From an uncultured Lachnospiraceae bacterium (GTDB lineage: Bacteria > Bacillota > Clostridia > Lachnospirales > Lachnospiraceae): 9,792 nt of DNA. Location: assembly GCA_947174615.1 (NCBI GenBank), contig CAMWJQ010000122.1:1-9792 (forward strand), read 5' to 3'. Positions 1-6,417 of the stretch are shown here, piece after piece. A model generated the notes under the pieces. It was not told the origin of the DNA, did not search any database, and saw only the letters and a list, made by a program, of their open reading frames with translations. A program made the translations under genes and the position numbers. Each line of letters starts with the position of its first letter. The first letter of the stretch is position 1.

Positions 1-1
1 A

Positions 2-193
2 ATCAAAAATCTGCGGGAAGATGCCGATCTGACACAGACAGAACTCAGCCAGCATCTTAATGTATGCCAGCGCGCTTACTCTCATTACGAGAACGGTACG
101 TGGGATATTCCAACCAATATTTTGATTGCTATTGCTGACTACTACCATGTGAGTATCGACTATCTCTTAGAGCGCACCAACCACAAAAACTGA
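2..193 (+). CDS. XRE-family helix-turn-helix regulator, 5'-truncated
   Basis: This frame is open from the left edge to the TGA at 191-193 and encodes 63 residues beginning IKNLREDADLTQTELSQ. The sequence fits a small HTH_3/XRE DNA-binding domain: LTQTELSQHLNV forms the first helices, CQRAYSHYENG the recognition helix, and IPTNILIAIADYYHVSIDYLLERT the closing helices. Proteins of this size in Clostridia usually begin only a few residues before the IKNLRE segment, so I infer that just the extreme N-terminus is missing and that the whole protein was about 70 residues. It would bind DNA as a repressor or regulator, but nothing here shows its targets. It converges on the minus-strand yitT-like gene and shares a terminator with it. 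The family call is firm; the function beyond DNA binding is unknown. Confidence 0.85.
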   Translation: MKNLREDADLTQTELSQHLNVCQRAYSHYENGTWDIPTNILIAIADYYHVSIDYLLERTNHKN

Positions 194-203
194 ATGAGCG
201 TAA

Positions 204-243
204 TGAAAAAACGACGAGGCTGCGAACACTCGTCGTTTTTTCA
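204..243. terminator. Bidirectional Rho-independent terminator
   Basis: A perfect 15-bp inverted repeat (204-218 pairs with 229-243) encloses a 10-nt loop. The core arms are AAAAAACGACGAG and CTCGTCGTTTTTT. The outer A/T runs give a T tract at the 3' side on either strand. It lies 10 nt after the stop of the plus-strand regulator and 27 nt beyond the stop of the minus-strand YitT gene, so it can end transcription from both sides. This is seen directly in the sequence and is the clearest terminator in the window. Confidence 0.92.
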
Positions 244-270
244 CAATATCAATAGTTGAAACTTATCATC

Positions 271-1134
271 CTAAATCTTATCTCGTGTGATATCTTTATA
301 TCCCTCGCCAAAAATCTCACTCGCTGAAGATACAATCATAAATGCGGAGGAATCCTCATCCTTCACGACCTCCTCAAGCTTAGGATACACTTGCTTTCTT
401 GTGACGATCATCAACATCTCCTTTGGCGCGTTGGTGTATGCGCCCTTTGCCGGGACAATCGTCGCTGTGAGATCGAGTTCGCCAAACAGCCTCCGTTTCA
501 CCTGCTCAGGCTTATCACAAATCACAAAGACCATTTTTGCCTCATCGGAACCATATAATATCTTATCCATCACAATAGAATCTGTAATCACTGCAATACC
601 AGCATAAAAGGCTACCGTCAGATCTTGAAAGACCATCCATGACGCCAGGATTACCATACTGTCAAAAACCAGAAACAAAATATTGGTTTTGATATGTTTG
701 CGCCTCGTCCGAACCACTTTAACAATGATATCAATGCCCCCTGTCGTCGCTCCCGCCTTAAACACGAGCGCAAGCGCAACACCAATCAGCGCCCCGCCAA
801 TCACCGCGGCAATCAGCAGATCATCAGTCACTGCCCCATAAACCGCAAGAGAATTGATGAAAATGGTAATCAGCGCAAGAACATACATGGTTGAGCAGAT
901 AAACTGCCATCCGAACTTCCATAATCCCAGCAAAACGATTGGGATATTCATCATCATATTGACTGTACCGGTCGGTATACCGGTAAAACGGTTTACTAAA
1001 ATGGAAATACCCGTCACACCTCCGGGTGCAATATTGTTCGGGTCCAGAAATAAACTAATAGCAACGGCATAAACTACTGCCGCTGCTGTCAGTATTACAT
1101 AATTTTTTAGGTTTTTAACCGCTGCTTCTTTCAT
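271..1134 (-). CDS. YitT family membrane protein (DUF161 + DUF2179)
   Basis: This 287-residue integral membrane protein has the usual YitT-family length and architecture. Hydrophobic segments lie at about residues 11-30, 62-80, 83-100, 106-126, 150-169 and 174-190. The family signatures NNIAPGGVTGIS (33-44) and TGGIDII (131-137) are present. A soluble C-terminal DUF2179 domain follows at about 198-282 (MVFVICDKPEQVKRRL to EIFGEGYKDI). The family is widespread in Firmicutes, often in several copies, and its transport or other function is not established, so I assign none. The start is ATG at 1134, with GAGGTG just upstream (1137-1142). The gene begins 14 nt after the threonine ammonia-lyase stop and is the last gene of its operon, followed by the terminator at 204-243. 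The family is certain and the role unknown. Confidence 0.9.
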   Translation of the reverse strand: MKEAAVKNLKNYVILTAAAVVYAVAISLFLDPNNIAPGGVTGISILVNRFTGIPTGTVNMMMNIPIVLLGLWKFGWQFICSTMYVLALITIFINSLAVYGAVTDDLLIAAVIGGALIGVALALVFKAGATTGGIDIIVKVVRTRRKHIKTNILFLVFDSMVILASWMVFQDLTVAFYAGIAVITDSIVMDKILYGSDEAKMVFVICDKPEQVKRRLFGELDLTATIVPAKGAYTNAPKEMLMIVTRKQVYPKLEEVVKDEDSSAFMIVSSASEIFGEGYKDITRDKI

Positions 1135-1148
1135 AACACCTCGCGAGA

Positions 1149-2369
1149 TTAGATATTTGTCCTTACCTGCTTCGGCTGATAGCCCTTCTCCTCCAGTGCC
1201 TTGATGATTTGATTCTTATGTTCTGTGCCAAAGGTTTCCAGCGTGATGCGAAGTTCCACTGCTGCATTTCTGTTAATGGAGACAAACTGGTTGTGCTCAA
1301 GCTTGATCACATTGCCATTCTGTGATGCAATAACCTCTGACACCTTGGTCAGTTCGCCCGGCTTATCTGGCAGCAGCACAGATACCGTGAAAATTCTGTC
1401 TCTAAAGATCAATCCCTGCTGTACGACCGAGGACATGGTGATGATATCCATGTTGCCGCCGCTCAAAATAGAGACAATCCGCTTGTTTTTTACATCAAGA
1501 TGACGCAGTGCAGCCACGGTGAGAAGCCCCGAATTTTCGACAACCATCTTATGGTTCTCCACAATATCAAGGAAAGAAACGACAAGTTCCTCATCGGGCA
1601 CGGTTACAATCTCATCTATATTATCTCTGATATAAGGAAAAATATTCTTACCTGGCGTTTTCACTGCCGTGCCATCTGCTATCGTGTTGACACCGGGAAG
1701 CGTGACCACCTCTCCTGCCCGCAGGGATTCCTGCATACAATTTGCGCCTGCAGGCTCTACACCGATCACCTGAATCTTGGGATTGAGCAGTTTGGCAAGC
1801 GTCGATACCCCTGTTGCAAGACCGCCGCCGCCAATCGGTACTAATATAATATCTACCAATGGCAGCTCCTTGAATATTTCCATCGCTATCGTCCCCTGCC
1901 CCGTCGCAACAGTCAGATCATCAAACGGATGGATGAATGTATACCCTTGTTCCTCCGCGAGCTGATAGGCATACTCGCAAGCCTCGTCATAGACATCCCC
2001 TTTTAGAATTACCTCCGCACCATAACTTTTTGTGCGGTTCACCTTCATGAGCGGCGTCGTCGTGGGCATCACGATCACTGCCTTCACGTCATATTTTTTT
2101 GCAGCGTAGGCGACACCTTGGGCATGATTGCCTGCCGATGCAGTGATCAGCCCCTTCTCGCGTTCCTCCGGCGAAAGTGTACTTATTTTATAATATGCAC
2201 CTCTGAGTTTATATGCGCCTGTGAGCTGCATATTTTCAGGCTTGAGATAGACTTTATTGCCCGTTTGTCCGCTAAGGTACTCGCTGAATATCAATTTTGT
2301 CTCCGACGTGACTTTCTTTACGATCTCTGATGCCTCTTCAAATTTTTCAAGTGTAAGCATATCTGACAT
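1149..2369 (-). CDS. ilvA: Threonine ammonia-lyase with ACT domain (IlvA/TdcB type)
   Basis: This PLP enzyme deaminates L-threonine to 2-oxobutyrate and ammonia, the first step of isoleucine synthesis or a catabolic step. The protein has 406 residues from the chosen ATG. The PLP-binding lysine is K54 in TGAYKLRGA. SAGNHAQG is at 78-85, the phosphate-binding loop GGGGL at 180-184 and SGGN at 303-306. A single C-terminal ACT domain (about 326-405, beginning RIFTVSVLLPDKPGEL) suggests control by an amino acid ligand. The length matches the medium, one-ACT-domain form. An upstream in-frame ATG at 2399 would add ten residues, but the ATG at 2369 has AAGGAG (2377-2382) at 7 nt spacing, and this site overlaps the ftsY stop codon, suggesting translational coupling. 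Biosynthetic and catabolic roles cannot be separated here; no other ilv gene is nearby. Confidence 0.93.
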   Translation of the reverse strand: MSDMLTLEKFEEASEIVKKVTSETKLIFSEYLSGQTGNKVYLKPENMQLTGAYKLRGAYYKISTLSPEEREKGLITASAGNHAQGVAYAAKKYDVKAVIVMPTTTPLMKVNRTKSYGAEVILKGDVYDEACEYAYQLAEEQGYTFIHPFDDLTVATGQGTIAMEIFKELPLVDIILVPIGGGGLATGVSTLAKLLNPKIQVIGVEPAGANCMQESLRAGEVVTLPGVNTIADGTAVKTPGKNIFPYIRDNIDEIVTVPDEELVVSFLDIVENHKMVVENSGLLTVAALRHLDVKNKRIVSILSGGNMDIITMSSVVQQGLIFRDRIFTVSVLLPDKPGELTKVSEVIASQNGNVIKLEHNQFVSINRNAAVELRITLETFGTEHKNQIIKALEEKGYQPKQVRTNI

Positions 2370-2376
2370 TTCTTTT

Positions 2377-2382
2377 CTCCTT
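2377..2382 (-). promoter_or_regulatory. Ribosome binding site of the threonine ammonia-lyase gene
   Basis: AAGGAG lies 7 nt before the ATG at 2369 and shares bases with the ftsY TAA stop (2381-2383). It decides the start codon in favour of 2369 over the upstream in-frame ATG at 2399, which falls inside ftsY. The overlap of stop and ribosome binding site suggests that ribosomes finishing ftsY can reinitiate on this gene. Confidence 0.8.
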
Positions 2383-3625
2383 ATTTCCAGAAAAACCATT
2401 TTCTCTTTTTGGGTCTCTCCGCTTCTTCATCCGAACTGTCCTCCTCGGCATTCTGTTCCTCCGGGCTTTGTAAATCCACGTCATTTTCCTCAGAAGCCTC
2501 CGCGTGTTCACTGCCAGTCATGTGATTGAAAACAGTCTCATCTGACACAGCTTCCTCAAATACTGCCGTTCCTGTGACAGCCTCCTCTGTTACAGATGTC
2601 TCCGGCGCGGCAGTCTCGATGGCTGTTGTCTGTGACACCGATTCCTCTGCCACATCTCCATCCGATATGACAGACTCCTCCTCTGCGGTCTCGTCCGGCT
2701 TGACATCAAACAGTGCATTTACAAATTCATCTGCATTAAATTTCTGCAAATCTTCAATCGTCTCACCGACACCGATATATTTTACCGGCACATTCAGCTC
2801 TGACTGTATTGCCACTGCGATACCGCCCTTTGCTGTACCGTCCATTTTGGTGAGAATCACACCCGTAAGATTTGCCACCTCGCCAAATTCTCTCGCCTGC
2901 GCAAGCGCATTCTGCCCGGTTGTCCCGTCCAGCACGATCAAATTTTCTCTGTGAGCGTTTGGAAATTCCCGGTCGATGATGCGGTTCATCTTCTTGAGCT
3001 CTTCCATTAGATTTTTCTTATTGTGGAGGCGCCCTGCGGTATCACAAATCAGCACATCCACATTTCTGGCTTTTGCCGCATTGACTGCATCATATATCAC
3101 AGAGGCCGGATCTGCGCCGTCGGTTCCGCCAATCATGTCCACTCCTGCGCGGTGTGCCCACTCTGCTAACTGGTCCCCGGCAGCAGCCCTGAAAGTGTCT
3201 GCGGCGGCAATCAGCACCTTTTTGCCCTGTTTTTTCAAGATACCTGCAAGTTTTCCGACAGAAGTGGTCTTGCCCACACCGTTGACCCCTATGATAAAAA
3301 TAACAGACTGCTCCTTCTCAAAGTCATACGCGGTCTCACCGACACGCATCTGCTCCTTGATACTCTCAACCAACAGTTCCTTACACTCAGACGGATGCCG
3401 CAGATGCCTTTTTTTCACTTCCTCCTTCATGCGCTCGATAATATCATTGGTCGCATTGACACCGATATCACCCATAATCAAGATTTCCTCCAACTCCTCA
3501 TAGAAGTCGTCGTCAATCTCAGATGCACCATAGAATACGGCGTCAATCCCTGCCACGATATTATCTCTTGTCTTTGTTAACCCTTCTTTTAGACGGCTGA
3601 AAAACCCCTTTTTCTCCTCTGCCAT
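2381..3625 (-). CDS. ftsY: Signal recognition particle receptor FtsY with acidic C-terminal extension
   Basis: FtsY is the SRP receptor GTPase that docks Ffh-ribosome complexes at the membrane for cotranslational insertion. The 414-residue protein has the N domain at about 1-100 and the G domain at about 105-307. The P-loop GVNGVGKTT is at 113-121, DTFRAAA at 143-149, DTAGR at 195-199 and TKMDG at 259-263. The conserved domain ends near FVNALFD (301-307). A further 107 residues follow, rich in Glu, Asp, Ser, Thr and Ala, closing with the basic-aromatic RPKKRKWFFWK. An acidic A domain is known at the N-terminus of some FtsY proteins; here the N-terminal part is short and the acidic segment is at the other end. 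The start is ATG 3625, with AAAGGGGGAG (3631-3640) 5 nt upstream; the longer frame to 3706 runs back into yebC. The yebC stop is 19 nt upstream. Confidence 0.95.
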   Translation of the reverse strand: MAEEKKGFFSRLKEGLTKTRDNIVAGIDAVFYGASEIDDDFYEELEEILIMGDIGVNATNDIIERMKEEVKKRHLRHPSECKELLVESIKEQMRVGETAYDFEKEQSVIFIIGVNGVGKTTSVGKLAGILKKQGKKVLIAAADTFRAAAGDQLAEWAHRAGVDMIGGTDGADPASVIYDAVNAAKARNVDVLICDTAGRLHNKKNLMEELKKMNRIIDREFPNAHRENLIVLDGTTGQNALAQAREFGEVANLTGVILTKMDGTAKGGIAVAIQSELNVPVKYIGVGETIEDLQKFNADEFVNALFDVKPDETAEEESVISDGDVAEESVSQTTAIETAAPETSVTEEAVTGTAVFEEAVSDETVFNHMTGSEHAEASEENDVDLQSPEEQNAEEDSSDEEAERPKKRKWFFWK

Positions 3626-3644
3626 CAGCGCTCCCCCTTTATTG

Positions 3645-4376
3645 TCATGATTCTTCCCAATTATGATATACCGCCTGTACGTCATCATCCTCGTCAAGCA
3701 TATCAAGGGTTCTGTTTAAATTTTTTACAGCGGTTTCTTCTGTGAGCGAGACATAATTCTGCGGTATCATCGTGACTTCTGCACTTGCCATCTCAATCTG
3801 ATTCTCCTGAAGCGCCTTGTATACCGCATCAAAATCCTCTGGCATTGTGAGGATCTCAAAGCTGTCATCCTCCTCCGCAAAGTCTTCTGCGCCCGCATCG
3901 AGTGCAATCATCATAAGATCGTCTGCACTCATACTGCACTCTTCTTTATCAATGATAATCTGTCCCTTTTCATCGAACATAAAAGAGACACACCCCTGTG
4001 TACCAATACTGCCATTTCCTTTTGTAAATGCACTCCTGACATTTGCCGCCGTTCTGTTCTTGTTATCTGTCAGCGCCTCCACAATAATTGCAATGCCGTT
4101 CGGACCATATCCCTCATATGTAACATGTTCATAGTTTACCGCATTCCCGTCACCGGCAGCTTTCTTGATTCCGCGGTCGATCGTATCATTTGGCATGTTG
4201 TTTGCTTTCGCTTTGGCGATCACCTGCGCCAGCTTGAAATTATTGGCAGGGTCGGGTCCTCCCTCTTTCACTGCGACTGCGATCTCACGCCCGATGATCG
4301 TAAAAATTTTTCCCTTCGCTGCATCGTTCTTCTCTTTTTTGTGTTTGATGTTAGCAAATTTTGAATGTCCTGACAT
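3645..4376 (-). CDS. YebC/PmpR/TACO1 family protein
   Basis: The protein has 243 residues, full length for the family. It opens with MSGHSKFANIKHKK and carries YEGYGPNGIA (87-96) and the conserved stretch TDNKNRTAANVRSAF (103-117), followed by the acidic C-terminal lobe. Family members were long annotated as transcriptional regulators (PmpR); the mitochondrial relative TACO1 acts in translation, and a ribosome-associated role has been proposed for bacterial members. I therefore leave the molecular role open between transcription and translation. Residue 7 is Phe where the family nearly always has Trp (MSGHSKW). The start at 4376 has AAAGGAG (4385-4391) at 8 nt spacing. It lies between the CNNM gene (53 nt upstream) and ftsY (19 nt downstream) and is probably cotranscribed with both. 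The family call is very secure. Confidence 0.95.
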   Translation of the reverse strand: MSGHSKFANIKHKKEKNDAAKGKIFTIIGREIAVAVKEGGPDPANNFKLAQVIAKAKANNMPNDTIDRGIKKAAGDGNAVNYEHVTYEGYGPNGIAIIVEALTDNKNRTAANVRSAFTKGNGSIGTQGCVSFMFDEKGQIIIDKEECSMSADDLMMIALDAGAEDFAEEDDSFEILTMPEDFDAVYKALQENQIEMASAEVTMIPQNYVSLTEETAVKNLNRTLDMLDEDDDVQAVYHNWEES

Positions 4377-4429
4377 TTTTCGTTCTCCTTTAACTTCATT
4401 TTTTCATTGTATATTTATATATCTTTGAT

Positions 4430-5812
4430 CTATGTATTTTCAGAGACGCCTTCATCTGTCTCTGCTTCCGGCTCTTCCTTTGCAGCTTTTGTGACCAACA
4501 CTGATTGTATCACATTTTTCTCCACATTTACAATCTTAAATATATATCCGTCGATCTCGATCTCAGAGTTTTCGTCTTCGTCCGGTATCCGATCAAGCTT
4601 GGAGATGAGATATCCGTTGAGCGTCTCAAATTCCGTCTCACCAAATGAAATGTCAAATCGTTCCTCTAAATCCTCAAGCTTCATGATTCCTTCAATAACA
4701 TACTCGTTCTCGCCCTTCTCCTCGATATGATTCTCCTCCGGATCATATTCATCCATAATATTACCGACAATCTCCTCCAGAATATCCTCCATCGTGACCA
4801 GTCCGGAAGTCTGTCCGTATTCGTCCACGACAATCACCATCTGATTCTTGCCTGACTGCATACTGCGGAACAAATCGTCAATATTCTTGGTCTCCGGCAC
4901 AAACACAGCCTCTCTCAGAAGCCCTTCCACAGCCCCTACCGGCTGATTCAGACCTTCGTCATTGGTATGCGCCCGCATGGCATCCTTCAAGTACAGCACC
5001 CCGATGATGTGATCAAGGTTTTCTTCATAGACAGGATATCTGCTGTTGCTCTCCTCCAGCATAAATCCAAGTGCATCCTTAAACGGCATCGCACTGTCAA
5101 TCGCCATAATATGATTGCGGTGTGTCATGATATCGTTTGCCTTCTTATCGCCAAACTCAAAGATGTTGGTGATCATCTCCACCTCTCCTGCCTCGAAGAC
5201 ACCATGCACATGCCCCTCTGTCACCATCGAGATGATTTCCTCCTCTGTGACATCCACCTGTTCATCCTCATTCCGCAGACCAAAAACCCGCAGCAGACCA
5301 TTTGCGGAGACCGCTATAATCCCTGTGAGCGGATACAGCATCGTTCTTAGAAACTGTATGTGGCGTATAAATTTGTACGCCCACGCATCCGGATATTTCT
5401 GTGCGAGCTTTTTTGGCAGGAGAATGCCAAAGGTAAGTATCACATACATGAGCAGGACTGCTGCCAGAATCAGCGCCATCCAGCCCAGGACAGTCTCACT
5501 GACCTCTTGCAGCACTGACAACTGTTCCAGACATCTTCTGAGTGCCGCAGTCCATCTTGGCAGGAAAAAATACCCCATCACCAGTTCAATCAGCGTTGTA
5601 ATCATCTGAATCGAATTGACATAGATGGTCGCACGCTCAATGATACAGTTCAAAAGAACAGACTTTTTGTCCTTCTCCTCCTCTGCTCTGCGGCTGATTT
5701 CCTTTTCATTCATAAGGACGATCGCCTTGTTAAATCCAACAAGAACTGCCTCAATAAACAGCATCACCAAAAACAATATCACACTACCGGCCGAAGCCGC
5801 TCCGTCGTCCAT
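4430..5812 (-). CDS. CNNM/CBS-pair/CorC_HlyC domain membrane protein (hemolysin C/CorC family)
   Basis: The 460-residue protein has the full CorC/HlyC-type layout. The N-terminal CNNM (DUF21) membrane domain has hydrophobic segments at about 9-29, 62-84, 108-134 and 154-176. A CBS pair follows: CBS1 at about 225-283 (ANDIMTHRNHIMAIDS, then SRYPVYEENLDHIIGVLYLKD) and CBS2 at about 300-355 (QMVIVVDEYGQTSGLVTMEDILEEIVG). A CorC_HlyC domain lies at about 365-442, before an acidic tail. Relatives are linked to Mg2+ transport or efflux with nucleotide sensing by the CBS pair. The usual transmembrane hallmarks are altered: the family GE(L/V)(L/V)PK reads GILLPK at 129-134, and the TM1 SxxE motif reads VGFN. 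Mg2+ transport is therefore uncertain. An in-frame TAG two codons upstream makes ATG 5812 the earliest ATG; GGAG lies about 12 nt upstream of it. This is the first gene of the lower operon. Confidence 0.9.
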   Translation of the reverse strand: MDDGAASAGSVILFLVMLFIEAVLVGFNKAIVLMNEKEISRRAEEEKDKKSVLLNCIIERATIYVNSIQMITTLIELVMGYFFLPRWTAALRRCLEQLSVLQEVSETVLGWMALILAAVLLMYVILTFGILLPKKLAQKYPDAWAYKFIRHIQFLRTMLYPLTGIIAVSANGLLRVFGLRNEDEQVDVTEEEIISMVTEGHVHGVFEAGEVEMITNIFEFGDKKANDIMTHRNHIMAIDSAMPFKDALGFMLEESNSRYPVYEENLDHIIGVLYLKDAMRAHTNDEGLNQPVGAVEGLLREAVFVPETKNIDDLFRSMQSGKNQMVIVVDEYGQTSGLVTMEDILEEIVGNIMDEYDPEENHIEEKGENEYVIEGIMKLEDLEERFDISFGETEFETLNGYLISKLDRIPDEDENSEIEIDGYIFKIVNVEKNVIQSVLVTKAAKEEPEAETDEGVSENT

Positions 5813-5844
5813 TTTCTACTTTCTCTCCTTTTCATTTTTGAATC

Positions 5845-5873
5845 TTTATATTCTTCTGAGCACACATGTGCAA
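5845..5873 (-). promoter_or_regulatory. Candidate sigma-A promoter close to the CNNM gene
   Basis: Reading the minus strand, TTGCAC (5868-5873) is followed after exactly 17 nt by TATAAA (5845-5850), about 32 nt before the CNNM start codon. The -10 matches consensus at five of six positions, the -35 at only three. A short inverted repeat, GCACA/TGTGC (5860-5871), overlaps the -35 and could be an operator, but it is too short to trust. Because mazF is followed by a terminator-like hairpin upstream, the lower operon needs its own promoter in this gap. This is one of two candidates. Confidence 0.4.
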
Positions 5874-5910
5874 CGATCAGGTGAAAAACCTTTCCCATGC
5901 CCGTGCGCAT

Positions 5911-5950
5911 AAAAACAGAAGGTGTAAACTGCTCTTGCAGACTACACCTT
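5911..5950 (-). terminator. Intrinsic terminator-like hairpin downstream of mazF
   Basis: On the minus strand AAGGTGTA (5943-5950) pairs with TACACCTT (5919-5926). Inside these arms, after a two-by-two mismatch, CTGC pairs with GCAG around a 4-nt loop. The hairpin is followed by TTCTGTTTTT (5911-5920). This fits a Rho-independent terminator ending the nnr-alr-mazF transcript 43 nt after the mazF stop. A good promoter match ends just before the hairpin (5954-5982), so it may also sit at the 5' end of the next transcript. Confidence 0.7.
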
Positions 5951-5953
5951 ACT

Positions 5954-5982
5954 AATATAACATTACTATTGATAAACGTCAA
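5954..5982 (-). promoter_or_regulatory. Candidate strong sigma-A promoter between mazF and its terminator
   Basis: On the minus strand TTGACG (5977-5982, five of six matches to TTGACA) is followed after 17 nt by TATATT (5954-5959, five of six matches to TATAAT). By match it is the best promoter in the window. The expected start point is around 5946-5948, which is inside the first arm of the hairpin at 5919-5950. A transcript from here would carry a hairpin at its extreme 5' end and lead into the CNNM operon. A chance match in AT-rich intergenic DNA is possible. Confidence 0.5.
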
Positions 5983-5993
5983 TATCCAAAGCC

Positions 5994-6341
5994 CTATGTA
6001 TCAAGCTCAAGACTAATCTGTAAGGCTCTGTTGACTCTCTGCATGATCGGCGAGTCCAGATGGCATACCTTATCTTTTAGACGTTTCTTATCAATCGTTC
6101 TCAACTGTTCGAGCAAGATTACCGAATCTTTTACCATATCGTAGTGTCCCGCATTCAACTCTATATGCGTAGGCAGGTTCGCCTTGTTCATCTTGGATGT
6201 GATCGCCGCACAGATCACTGTCGGGCTATGCTTATTTCCCACATCATTCTGTATGATAAGTACAGGTCTCACGCCCCCCTGTTCAGAGCCTACGACCGGT
6301 CTTAAATCTGCGTAATAAATATCTCCTCTTCTCATTCTCAT
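5994..6341 (-). CDS. MazF/PemK-family endoribonuclease toxin (EndoA-like)
   Basis: The 115-residue protein is a close match to Bacillus EndoA (NdoA), a sequence-specific mRNA-cleaving RNase. It contains RRGDIYYADLRPVVGSEQGG, then VRPVLIIQND, AAITS and DSVILLEQLRTIDKKRL. The residues matching the catalytic Arg25 and Thr48 of EndoA are present at 25 and 48. It follows alr by 76 nt. In Bacillus subtilis the order is alr, ndoAI (antitoxin), ndoA (toxin); here no antitoxin frame lies between alr and the toxin. The start is uncertain: ATG 6341 aligns with the family N-terminus, but AGGTG (6343-6347) is only one base away from it, whereas the ATG at 6335 has 7 nt spacing. A terminator-like hairpin follows 43 nt downstream. 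The family is certain; whether it works as a toxin here is inference. Confidence 0.93.
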   Translation of the reverse strand: MRMRRGDIYYADLRPVVGSEQGGVRPVLIIQNDVGNKHSPTVICAAITSKMNKANLPTHIELNAGHYDMVKDSVILLEQLRTIDKKRLKDKVCHLDSPIMQRVNRALQISLELDT

Positions 6342-6417
6342 ACACCTCTCTGTTGTTGTATGATACTATTTTTTCCAACGGAGAAATTTTTATTCAATGC
6401 AGCTCACAAAAAATGCA

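Noticed and set aside
1140..1147. Palindrome CTCGCGAG between the threonine ammonia-lyase and YitT genes, possible operator
   Set aside because: It is only 8 bp and largely made of the YitT ribosome binding site in a 14-nt gap; chance is sufficient.
2526..3503. Long plus-strand frames (142 and 175 residues) opposite ftsY
   Set aside because: They are antisense shadows of ftsY codon usage, with Ser/Ala-rich low-complexity translations and no family resemblance.
3626..3706. N-terminal extension of FtsY back to ATG 3706
   Set aside because: It overlaps the end of yebC and adds residues foreign to FtsY; ATG 3625 has AAAGGGGGAG close upstream and begins the usual MAEEKKGFFSRL N-terminus.
4377..4429. 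AT-rich gap upstream of yebC containing TATAAA and TACAAT on the minus strand, possible internal promoter
   Set aside because: No acceptable -35 lies at 16-18 nt spacing; AT-rich chance matches are likely. No terminator is present either, so operon continuity is the simpler reading.
5779..5982. Minus-strand 67-residue frame in the gap before the CNNM gene, possible leader peptide or antitoxin
   Set aside because: It begins inside a promoter candidate, runs through the hairpin, overlaps the CNNM start in another frame and has no ribosome binding site or antitoxin-like features. The internal start at about 5910 also lacks a binding site.
6342..6417. Gap between alr and mazF as a site for a terminator, promoter or hidden antitoxin
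   Set aside because: Only weak imperfect hairpins are visible, a TATCAT on the minus strand has no -35 partner, and there is no room for a MazE-like protein.
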